DNA of 13,281 bases. Origin: JAIBJP01 sp035639875. GTDB taxonomy: Bacteria; Actinomycetota; Thermoleophilia; Gaiellales; Gaiellaceae. Below the pieces are notes generated by a model. It did not search any database. It had not been told where the DNA came from and saw only the letters and a list, made by a program, of their open reading frames with translations. Location: contig DASQXE010000159.1 of assembly GCA_035639875.1 (NCBI GenBank), positions 1 through 13,281 of the forward strand, given 5' to 3'. Shown here piece after piece: positions 1 to 6,130 of this stretch (position 1 is the stretch's first letter; the number at the start of each line of letters is the position of its first letter). The position numbers and the translations under genes were made by a program.

Positions 1-106
1 GGCGGGCGGCGAGGACGAGCCTGTACCCGGCCTCGGCTGCGCGGCGAGCAGTCGCCTCGCCGATCCCGCTCGAAGCGCCGGTAATCAGGAACACGGGATC
101 GGCCAC
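1..106 (-). CDS. SDR-family oxidoreductase, N-terminus only (cut by window edge)
   Basis: The first 35 codons of a Rossmann-fold short-chain dehydrogenase/reductase are visible; the rest lies outside the window. Translation from GTG at 106 gives VADPVFLITGASSGIG followed by EATARRAAEAGYRLVLAAR. Residues 9-16 (TGASSGIG) are the SDR dinucleotide-binding glycine motif, placed after the first beta strand as the family requires. An in-frame TAG lies just upstream, so GTG 106 or GTG at codon 5 must be the start. The gene follows ftsY by 20 bp on the same strand and is probably the last or next gene of that transcript. Substrate cannot be inferred because the catalytic YxxxK region is not in view. 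Confidence 0.78.
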   Translation of the reverse strand, partial: MADPVFLITGASSGIGEATARRAAEAGYRLVLAAR

Positions 107-126
107 GGCGAGAGGCTAGCCGCTTG

Positions 127-1086
127 CTATTCGGCAGCGACGAGCGCCCGGGCGAATTCGCGCGCGTCGAACGGCTGCAGGTCGTCGAGGGTCTCGCCAA
201 CGCCGACGAGCTTGACGGGGAGCCCGAGCTCGTGAGCAATCGCAACGGCGATACCGCCCTTCGCGCTCCCGTCGAGCTTCGTGAGGGCAACGCCTGAGAC
301 GTCAACCGCGTCGTTGAAGAGGAGCGCCTGCTGGAGGCCGTTCTGGCCGGTCGTGGCGTCGACGACGAGGAGGGTTTCGTGTGGGGCGCCCTCGAGTCTC
401 GTTGCGATCACGCGCCTGATCTTCGCCAGCTCCTCCATGAGATTCGTCTGCGTGTGCAGCCGGCCGGCCGTGTCGACGATGACCACGTCGCGGCCGCGCG
501 CCTGGGCCGCGTCGATGGCATCAAAGGCGACCGCCGCGGGGTCGGCGCCGCGCTCCGCCCCGACGAAGTCGGCCCCCGCGCGCTCGGCCCAGATCTCGAG
601 CTGCTCGTCGGCCGCCGCCCGGAAGGTGTCCGCGGCAGCGACGATCACCGAGCGGTCGTGCTCGCGCAGCCGGTGGGCAAGCTTGCCGATCGTCGTCGTC
701 TTCCCGGTCCCATTGACGCCCACGACGAGCACGACGCTCGGTGACGCGGCCACTTGGAGCCGCCCGCCGCCGTCCGGCGAAACGAGGTCTTCGATCACGC
801 TTTCGAGACCCTGGAGGAGCTCCTCCTCGCTCCTGGGCTCGCGCTGCTCCAAGCGCCGCACGATCTCGACGGTTGCCGGCACGCCCACGTCCGCTTGGAT
901 GAGGGCCTCCTCGACGCGCTCCCACGACGCCTCGTCGGCAGGATCGAAGAACAGATCCTGTGTCAGCGCGCGGCGACTGCCGGCCAGCGAATCGCGCAAG
1001 CGCGCGAGCCAGCCCCTCCGCCCCTCTTCTTCGTCCTGCGACGACCGCTCGTCGTCCCCGAGGAACTCCGCCCAGCTGCGGCTCAC
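127..1086 (-). CDS. ftsY: Signal recognition particle receptor FtsY (GTPase)
   Basis: SRP receptor that docks ribosome-nascent-chain/SRP complexes at the membrane by forming a GTPase heterodimer with Ffh. The 319-residue protein has a short charged N-terminus, a helical N domain (about 25-100) and a complete G domain. Visible motifs are GVNGTGKTTT (123-132), DTFRAAA (153-159), DTAGR (205-209), TKLDG (269-273) and GVGE (295-298), followed by the FtsY-typical DDLQPFD. The start is GTG at 1086, overlapping the smc stop codon as GTGA; an open frame continues 78 codons further upstream, but that part lies inside smc and has no FtsY character. The long acidic A domain of E. coli FtsY is absent, as is common in Gram-positive forms. 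It is translationally coupled to smc. Confidence 0.97.
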   Translation of the reverse strand: MSRSWAEFLGDDERSSQDEEEGRRGWLARLRDSLAGSRRALTQDLFFDPADEASWERVEEALIQADVGVPATVEIVRRLEQREPRSEEELLQGLESVIEDLVSPDGGGRLQVAASPSVVLVVGVNGTGKTTTIGKLAHRLREHDRSVIVAAADTFRAAADEQLEIWAERAGADFVGAERGADPAAVAFDAIDAAQARGRDVVIVDTAGRLHTQTNLMEELAKIRRVIATRLEGAPHETLLVVDATTGQNGLQQALLFNDAVDVSGVALTKLDGSAKGGIAVAIAHELGLPVKLVGVGETLDDLQPFDAREFARALVAAE

Positions 1087-3227
1087 GCCGAGAGCGCGTG
1101 CAACGGCTCGGTGAGGAGCCGTTTGGAGACGATCTCCGAGACTCCGTCCGCGCCCATGGTCACGCCGTAGAGAATATCGGCGGCCTCCATCGTCCTCTTC
1201 TGGTGCGTGACGACGATGAACTGCGCGCGGTCGGAGAAGCGGCGCAGGAGATCGACGAAGCGCCCGATGTTCGTATCGTCGAGCGCTGCCTCGACCTCGT
1301 CGAGCAGATAGAAGGGGCACGGGCGCGCGAGGAAAAGGGCGAACAGGAACGAGATCGCGCCGAGCGCCTTCTCGCCGCCGGACAGAAGCGAGAGACGCGT
1401 GATGCGCTTGCCCGCCGGTTGGAGCTCGATCTCCAGTCCCGGTTCTACACCGTCGTCCTCACGCAAGAGCCGACCCTTTCCGCCGGGGAAGAGCGTCGCC
1501 GCCACTTCCGCGAAGTGCTGCTCGACGGCCGCGTATGTCTCCTCGAAGCGGCGTTCCACCGTCTCCGCCAAGTCATCGCGCAGTTCAGCAAGCTCGGCGA
1601 GCGACCGCTCCAAGTCTTCCCGTTGGCCCGTTAGCTCCTCGAGGCGCGCCTTTTCCCGGGCGTGCTCCTCGGCCGCGAGTGGATTGACTTGCCCAAGCGC
1701 CTCGCGCCGCCTCTCCAGGCGGGCGATCTCGTCGCGCAGTTGCTCGACCTCCTCGTCGGTGAGCGGTTCGGCAGTCTCACCCTCTGGGACCCGAGCGAGA
1801 GCCTCGTCGCGCTCCTGCTCCAGCCGCGCGGCCTCGATGCCGACGGCCGCGAAGCGCTCTGCCGCCTCACTCGCGGCTCGCCGAAGCTCCGCTTCGCGGG
1901 CCCCGAGCGTTCGCAGCTCCTCGCCCAGCTCCCCCGAACGGCTGCCGCCCACCTCCACTCGTGCACGCAAGGGCGCCTCGAAACGCCCAGCCGCCTTCGC
2001 GGAAGCCACGAGTTCCGCAGCAGTTCGATCCGCCCCGTCAACCAGGCGATCGAAATCCGGCCGGACGGGCTGCTCGACCTCCCGCGCGACGCCTGTGGCG
2101 AACCACACGTGCCCGGCCGCGTGGACGAGGACCGCGTCCGTACCATCGGCGTGAGCCTCGCGCAGCCGGTTGAGAGCGCGCGAAAAGTCGACGGGAACGG
2201 GCCGCCACGCGCGCGCGGCCCCGAGCGCGCCCTCGTAGGAAGCGTCGTTGACCACCGGAAGAGGAGGCGCGGCCGCGTCTGCCCGCAAGGAGCGGGACGT
2301 CTCCTCTGCGCGCTCCCGCCTGAGCTCGACCCGTTCGATTGCACTCCGCAGCCGATACAACGCCGCAGTCGCCTGCTCGTGCCGCCCGGCCGCCTCGGCG
2401 AGCTCGTCCTCAGCGCGGCGACGCTCCTCGAGCACCCCGGCGAGCTTCTCGTCGCGGCTTTTCCGTTCGAGGTCGGCGGCGCCCTTGCGCTCGGCGACCT
2501 CAGCCAGGCGCTGCTCGATCCGCTCGAGCTCCGCCGCAGCGATCCGACCGCGTCGGGTCTCGATCTCACCTGCAAGCTTCTGAGCCCGCTCCGCGGCGCT
2601 CGCCTGCAGGGCCAGTGGGCGAAGGCGTTTGCGGACCTCGTCCTCGAGGTCTCGAGCGCGCTCGACCTGGAGCTCGACGCGCGCGAGCTTCAGCTCGGCG
2701 CGGTGGCGACGCTGCTTGAAGGCCCCGAGGCCAGCCGCTTCCTCGACGAGTGCGCGGCGGTCGGCCGGCTTCGAGGCCAGGATCTGCTCCACCCGGCCCT
2801 GGCCGATGACGGAATGGAGCTCGGCCCCGAGCCCCGCATCGGCCAAGAGCTCCACGAGGTCGGTCCGCCGCACCCGGGCCCGATTGACGAGGTATTCGCC
2901 CTCGCCCCGGCGATGGAGGCGGCGTGCGATCGACAGCTCGGAGAACTCGAGCGGGCCCTCGCCGTCCTCGTTGTCGAAGAGCAGCTCGACTTCGGCGAAG
3001 TCCGCCGGGGCACGTTCTGCCGCGCCCGCGAAAAGAACGTCGTCAGGCTTCTCCGCGCGGAGCTCCGTCGGGCTGAGGCTTCCGGCGGCCCAGACGATCG
3101 CGTCGGCGATGTTGGACTTGCCCGAGCCGTTCGGGCCGACGACGACGGCTACGCCGGGCTCGAGGCGAACCTCGACGGGATCGGGGAACGACTTGAAACC
3201 GCGGATTTTGATGGCCCTTAGAAACAG
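1083..3227 (-). CDS. smc: SMC-family chromosome segregation ATPase, half-length form, probable CTG start
   Basis: Chromosome condensation ATPase of the SMC-ScpAB class, about 714 residues where the family usually has 1,150-1,200. The N-terminal head has GFKSF (10-14), Walker A GPNGSGKSN (31-39) and the VIGQGRVEQIL signature (140-150). The C-terminal head has SGGEK (616-620), Walker B LLDEVEAALDD (641-651) and the H-loop VVTHQK (672-677). Coiled-coil arms cover only about 174-316 and 434-573, and a compact hinge-like segment lies at about 328-430, ending with the family's GGS motif. No ATG, GTG or TTG exists in frame before codon 119, which is past Walker A. A TAA lies six codons upstream of CTG 3227, which sits where MxLKxIxIxGFKSF normally starts. 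No frameshift is seen. The identification is sure; the start codon is inferred. Confidence 0.9.
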   Translation of the reverse strand: MFLRAIKIRGFKSFPDPVEVRLEPGVAVVVGPNGSGKSNIADAIVWAAGSLSPTELRAEKPDDVLFAGAAERAPADFAEVELLFDNEDGEGPLEFSELSIARRLHRRGEGEYLVNRARVRRTDLVELLADAGLGAELHSVIGQGRVEQILASKPADRRALVEEAAGLGAFKQRRHRAELKLARVELQVERARDLEDEVRKRLRPLALQASAAERAQKLAGEIETRRGRIAAAELERIEQRLAEVAERKGAADLERKSRDEKLAGVLEERRRAEDELAEAAGRHEQATAALYRLRSAIERVELRRERAEETSRSLRADAAAPPLPVVNDASYEGALGAARAWRPVPVDFSRALNRLREAHADGTDAVLVHAAGHVWFATGVAREVEQPVRPDFDRLVDGADRTAAELVASAKAAGRFEAPLRARVEVGGSRSGELGEELRTLGAREAELRRAASEAAERFAAVGIEAARLEQERDEALARVPEGETAEPLTDEEVEQLRDEIARLERRREALGQVNPLAAEEHAREKARLEELTGQREDLERSLAELAELRDDLAETVERRFEETYAAVEQHFAEVAATLFPGGKGRLLREDDGVEPGLEIELQPAGKRITRLSLLSGGEKALGAISFLFALFLARPCPFYLLDEVEAALDDTNIGRFVDLLRRFSDRAQFIVVTHQKRTMEAADILYGVTMGADGVSEIVSKRLLTEPLHALSA

Positions 3228-3259
3228 ATGGCCACCCGTTCGTTAACGAGGGGGTTCAT
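3218..3259 (-). other. Possible 13-codon leader ORF overlapping the smc start
   Basis: ATG at 3259 opens a short frame, MNPLVNERVAICF followed by TAA, that ends 10 nt inside smc in a different frame. The proposed smc CTG start (3227) lies within it. Ribosomes ending at 3218 could restart at the CTG, which would give translational coupling. There is no convincing Shine-Dalgarno sequence before its ATG, so it may be chance. It may also mark an indel at the 5' end of smc. Confidence 0.2.
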
Positions 3260-3261
3260 GC

Positions 3262-3278
3262 GGGAACCCTGGGTTCCC
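3262..3278. promoter_or_regulatory. Perfect 8-bp inverted repeat upstream of smc (candidate operator)
   Basis: GGGAACCC, one central T, then GGGTTCCC forms a perfect dyad in the 119-bp gap between dsrE and smc. A third half-site, GGGGTTC at 3251-3257, could pair alternatively with GAACCC at 3264-3269. The one-base spacer and lack of a T-run make a protein-binding operator likelier than an intrinsic terminator. It lies about 35-50 bp upstream of the smc start, in promoter range. The binding protein is unknown. Confidence 0.4.
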
Positions 3279-3346
3279 CCATGTTTGAGGCGAATCGAGC
3301 GCAGGTGCACGCGGCCGAAGTCTGCCGATGAGAGCGGACGAGGGCG

Positions 3347-3697
3347 CTAGTAGACGAGCGTGGTGTCGCTCCACGTGGCGAGCTCGACGAGCTTCTGCGG
3401 CGGTGCGAGCTCGTACCCTTCCCCGGCCTCGACGCCGCGCGCCTTGCTCGACATGCCGGAGAGAAACAGCGGCACCCCCGCGGCCCGCAGCGCCTCGAAG
3501 TGCTCCGCGACGGAACCGGTGCCTATTCCCGTCGCAGCGGCGGCGGTCTCCTGGCGCATGAGCTGGACGCCGTCCCCAGCCAGAAAAACCTGAACCTCGT
3601 GACCTTCCTCGACTGCCGTACGGGCGATGAGCAGGCCGAGAGCGCCCCGGGTTGGGTTTTCGGGACCCGTAGCGATATGAACGAGGATCTTGGCCAG
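3347..3697 (-). CDS. DsrE-like family protein, probable CTG start
   Basis: Small alpha/beta protein of the DsrE/DsrF-like fold (116 residues), a family linked to sulfur-relay chemistry in some members. It has the first strand AKILVHIATGPENPT, the turn EEGHEVQVFLAGDG (about 30-43) and a FLSGMSSKARG motif. The cysteine that catalytic DsrE proteins carry near this motif is absent; there is Ser, so sulfur transfer is doubtful. The first ATG is codon 47, which would remove the core strand and helix. The frame is closed by a TAG directly before CTG 3697, and GAGGAGG lies 5 nt upstream of that CTG, so CTG is the best start. It follows the DUF1059 gene with no gap and precedes smc by 119 bp. Precise function is unknown. 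Confidence 0.8.
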   Translation of the reverse strand: MAKILVHIATGPENPTRGALGLLIARTAVEEGHEVQVFLAGDGVQLMRQETAAAATGIGTGSVAEHFEALRAAGVPLFLSGMSSKARGVEAGEGYELAPPQKLVELATWSDTTLVY

Positions 3698-3856
3698 CTA
3701 CGCCTCCTCGGCCATCGCCATGATGTCATCGCGCGTCATCTGACCCGCCATCTCGGGATGATCGCGCTGGACGTGAGCCTCGACGTCGGCGACCAGCTCG
3801 TCGTCGGTCTCACCCCGTGCGGTGTAACCACACTCACAGTTGACAACCTTCGCCAT
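3698..3856 (-). CDS. DUF1059 domain small protein
   Basis: A 52-residue protein starting MAKVVNCECGYTARGETDDE. The pattern of two cysteines (C7, C9), then a Thr-Asp-Asp-Glu segment, then two histidines (H28 in EAHVQRDH and H33) matches DUF1059, a family of tiny proteins with a possible metal site; no function is established. AGGAGG lies 4 nt before the ATG, a strong ribosome-binding site. Its TAG stop is immediately followed, in the same frame, by the CTG start proposed for the DsrE-like gene, so the two are almost certainly co-transcribed. It is divergent from the sulfite-oxidase-like gene. Confidence 0.85.
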   Translation of the reverse strand: MAKVVNCECGYTARGETDDELVADVEAHVQRDHPEMAGQMTRDDIMAMAEEA

Positions 3857-3884
3857 GGTGCCTCCTCTCCTCGGTCGAGAATCG

Positions 3885-3896
3885 TAGAGTAGGGCG
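3885..3896 (+). promoter_or_regulatory. Candidate -10 element for a leaderless transcript of the molybdoenzyme operon
   Basis: TAGAGT (3885-3890, fitting TANNNT) is followed by six bases and then the GTG start at 3897. Transcription would therefore begin at or next to the start codon. The overlapping minus-strand TACTCT (3886-3891) or TACGAT (3881-3886) could serve the divergent DUF1059 gene. No clear -35 box is visible. Confidence 0.35.
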
Positions 3897-4502
3897 GTGA
3901 GCTACGTCTCCCGCGGATTCAGAGGACGGCGGCGCGAGGAAGGACCGAGCGACCGTATTCCGCCGGGCCAGTACCTGGTCGACGATTTTCCGGTCCTGTC
4001 GGCCGGTCCGACGCCGCGCACGCCGCTCGACCAGTGGGATTTCTCCATCACCGGCGCTGTCGCCGAGCCGAAGCGCTGGACGTGGGACGAGTTCCGCGCG
4101 CTTCCGAGCGAGACGATCACGAAGGACATCCACTGCGTGACGAAATGGTCGAAGCTCGGCACCGAATGGGAGGGCGTCTCAGTGGACACCCTCTTCGAGG
4201 ACGTCGAGACGTCAGCCGAATACGTGACGCAGTTCAGTGACGGCGGCTACACCACGAACGTCCCGCTCGAGGACATCCTCGACGGCAAGGCCTGGGTCGC
4301 CTTCGGCTATGGGGGTGAACCCCTCGACCCGGAGCACGGCGGGCCGGCCCGCATGCTCGTCCCGCATCTCTACTTCTGGAAGAGTGCCAAGTGGGTGCGC
4401 GGGCTTCGCCTCATGGACGACGACGAGCCTGGCTTCTGGGAGACGCTCGGCTACCACAACTACGGCGACCCGTGGCGCGAGCAGCGATACTGGGGCGATT
4501 AG
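3897..4502 (+). CDS. Sulfite oxidase-like molybdopterin-dependent oxidoreductase (YuiH type)
   Basis: Cytoplasmic molybdopterin enzyme of the sulfite-oxidase fold, 201 residues. Features are the conserved approach PPGQYLVDDFPVLSAGPTP (22-40), the ITG strand (51-53), and the IHCVTKWSKLGTEWEGV segment (78-94) in which C80 should be the molybdenum ligand. PARMLVPHLYFWKSAKWVRG (150-169) is also typical. There is no heme b5 domain, no dimerisation domain and no Tat or Sec signal, so this is a stand-alone catalytic domain. GTG 3897 is the start. The reductase gene overlaps its 3' end, suggesting that the reductase is its electron partner. The natural substrate is unknown; sulfite oxidase-like is a fold statement, and an S-oxide or N-oxide reductase is equally possible. 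Confidence 0.92.
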   Translation: MSYVSRGFRGRRREEGPSDRIPPGQYLVDDFPVLSAGPTPRTPLDQWDFSITGAVAEPKRWTWDEFRALPSETITKDIHCVTKWSKLGTEWEGVSVDTLFEDVETSAEYVTQFSDGGYTTNVPLEDILDGKAWVAFGYGGEPLDPEHGGPARMLVPHLYFWKSAKWVRGLRLMDDDEPGFWETLGYHNYGDPWREQRYWGD

Positions 4503-5224
4503 CGCCCGTTCGCTGGCAGCTTGGCGACGTCGTCGAGCTCGTCGAAGAAACCCCGCGCGTCAAGACCATCGCCCTCGATCTCCCTGATTGGCTAGGCCAC
4601 CGCGCCGGGCAGCACGTCGACGTGCGCCTCACGGCGGAGGACGGCTATCAGGCGCAGCGCAGTTACTCGATCGCGTCCGCTCCCGAGAACGACCGGCTGG
4701 CGATCACGGTTGAAAGGCTCGACGACGGCGAGGTTTCGCCGTATCTGGCCGAAGAGCTCGTGGTCGGAGACAAGCTCGAGCTTCGCGGGCCGATCGGTGG
4801 CTATTTCGCCTGGGACGCGGACGACGGCGGGCCGCTCCTGCTCGTCGGCGGCGGGTCGGGCGTGGTTCCGCTCATGTCCATGCTCCGCCACCGCGCCGCA
4901 CGGAGGTCGCAAGTTTCAGCTCGTCTCCTCTACTCCGCGCGCTCGCTCGACGACGTCATCTACCGGCAGGAGCTCGAACGGCTCGCCACTGACAATCTCG
5001 AGGTCCTGTACACGCTCACCCGAGCTCAGCCTCCGGGCTGGACGGGGTACGCGCGCAGGGTGGACAAGGACATGCTCGAGGAGGTTGCGTTCGGCGGCGA
5101 CCACGGAATCGCGTTCGTATGCGGGCCGACGCGCTTCGTCGAGGCGGTCGCCGACGGGCTCCTCGCCGTAGGCTATGCGCCCGAGCGCGTGAAGACCGAG
5201 CGCTTCGGGCCGACTGGAGGCTGA
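4472..5224 (+). CDS. Ferredoxin reductase-like FAD/NAD(P)-binding oxidoreductase
   Basis: Flavoprotein that moves electrons between NAD(P)H and a redox partner. In the 250-residue form starting at GTG 4472, the FAD domain contains RAGQHVDVRL and the FAD signature RSYS (63-66, followed by IASAP), then GPIGGYF (106-112). The nucleotide domain contains GGGSGVVPL (126-134) and CGP (217-219). No 2Fe-2S ferredoxin domain is present, so it must pass electrons to a separate protein. The upstream neighbour, a molybdoenzyme overlapped by 31 bp, is the obvious candidate. The start is uncertain: GTG 4472 is the nearest conventional codon, but CTG 4490 fits the expected N-terminus better (GRLAPVRWQLGDVVEL). 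A longer reading from GTG 4391 lies within the neighbour and looks non-coding. Confidence 0.93.
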   Translation: MARAAILGRLAPVRWQLGDVVELVEETPRVKTIALDLPDWLGHRAGQHVDVRLTAEDGYQAQRSYSIASAPENDRLAITVERLDDGEVSPYLAEELVVGDKLELRGPIGGYFAWDADDGGPLLLVGGGSGVVPLMSMLRHRAARRSQVSARLLYSARSLDDVIYRQELERLATDNLEVLYTLTRAQPPGWTGYARRVDKDMLEEVAFGGDHGIAFVCGPTRFVEAVADGLLAVGYAPERVKTERFGPTGG

Positions 5225-5225
5225 G

Positions 5226-5492
5226 ATGGAAGAGGAAGACCTCAAGCTGGACGGGAACGCCGCCGCGGGGGTCCTGCGCGAGCTCTTCTCATTCGAGCTC
5301 ACGACGGCGCGTGGCCGCTGCGACAACTGCGGCGCAATCGCGGAGATCGGGGCAGTGATGGTCTACTCCAACGCACCCGGCGTTGTGCTCCGCTGTCCGC
5401 AGTGCCAGAACGTCTTGATGCGCGTGGCCGCCGACGGCGGCCGGTACTGGCTCGACGTCCGCGGCATCACCTGGCTCGAGATCCACGCGTGA
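5226..5492 (+). CDS. DUF6510-like zinc-ribbon protein
   Basis: An 88-residue protein with paired CxxC knuckles, CDNC at 32-35 and CPQC at 57-60, which is a probable zinc ribbon. It starts with an acidic segment and LDGNAAAGVLRELF, and ends YWLDVRGITWLEI; this pattern resembles DUF6510. No enzymatic motif is present. A GGAGG lies about 5 nt upstream of the ATG, and the start is one base after the reductase stop. Its 3' end overlaps rpiA as GTGA. Its tight position behind the reductase suggests an accessory or regulatory role for the redox pair, but function is unknown. Confidence 0.85.
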   Translation: MEEEDLKLDGNAAAGVLRELFSFELTTARGRCDNCGAIAEIGAVMVYSNAPGVVLRCPQCQNVLMRVAADGGRYWLDVRGITWLEIHA

Positions 5493-6130
5493 CCGACTCC
5501 GAGCGCGAGAAGCGCGCAGCCGCCGAGGAGGCGGCCCAGCTGGTCGAGGACGGCATGATTGTCGGCCTCGGGACAGGAACCACCGTCGGCTTTCTCCTCC
5601 CCGCGCTCGCCTCGCGGGGACTCGACCTCCGCTGCGTCGCAACCTCGCCGCAGACCGAGCGGTCCGCGCTCGAGCTCGGTCTGCCCGTTGAGCCGTTCGA
5701 GACGTTCGACCGTCTCGACCTCGCCATTGACGGGGCCGACCAGATCGATTCCGCCGGGTGGCTGGTCAAGGGCGGGGGGTCGGCGCACACGCGGGAGAAG
5801 ATCGTCGCGGCCGCCTCCGAGCGCTTCGTCGTCATCGCGTCGTCCGAGAAGCTGGTCGCGGTGCTCGCGCCGCCGATCCCGCTCGAGCTTCTTCCGTTCG
5901 GGCTCCGAGCGACGCTCCGCGCCCTAGGTCCGGTCGACCTGCGTGAGGTTCCGCCAAGCCCCGACGGAGGCGTGATCGCCGACTACCGGGGGCCTATCGA
6001 CGACCCTGGTGAGCTCGCCGAACGTTTCGACGCCACGCCGGGCGTCGTCGAGCACGGCCTCTTCCCTCCTGCCCTCGTGAGCGACGTCCTCGTCGCTCGC
6101 GACGGCCGCGTGGACCGGCTCAGGTTCTAG
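5489..6130 (+). CDS. rpiA: Ribose-5-phosphate isomerase A
   Basis: Interconverts ribose 5-phosphate and ribulose 5-phosphate in the pentose phosphate pathway. The 213-residue product carries GLGTGTT (26-32), AIDGADQID (79-87), KGGGSAHTREKIV (94-106), PLELLPFG (131-138) and GVVEHGLF (185-192). The expected catalytic residues D81, D84, K94 and E103 are present, at the same numbers as I recall for the E. coli enzyme. DGADQ replaces the usual DGADE, and GGGSAH the usual GGGGAL, outside the catalytic set. The start is GTG 5489, overlapping the previous stop by GTGA; a longer frame upstream duplicates the neighbour. Its stop codon shares CTAG with rnc on the opposite strand. Confidence 0.95.
   Translation: MTDSEREKRAAAEEAAQLVEDGMIVGLGTGTTVGFLLPALASRGLDLRCVATSPQTERSALELGLPVEPFETFDRLDLAIDGADQIDSAGWLVKGGGSAHTREKIVAAASERFVVIASSEKLVAVLAPPIPLELLPFGLRATLRALGPVDLREVPPSPDGGVIADYRGPIDDPGELAERFDATPGVVEHGLFPPALVSDVLVARDGRVDRLRF

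Noticed and set aside
1087..1320. Upstream extension of ftsY
   Set aside because: The extra 78 codons lie inside the C-terminal head of smc and give Arg-rich sequence unlike FtsY. The GTGA overlap at 1086 is a much better start.
1662..3221. Plus-strand open frame of 519 codons
   Set aside because: Fully antisense to smc, whose motifs are unmistakable. Long antisense frames are expected at this GC content, and the translation has no family features.
3264..3276. LexA (SOS) box before smc
   Set aside because: The half-sites GAAC and GTTC are five bases apart, whereas the Gram-positive SOS box needs four.
3262..3278. Intrinsic terminator after dsrE
   Set aside because: A one-base loop and no T-run on either strand; an operator is more plausible.
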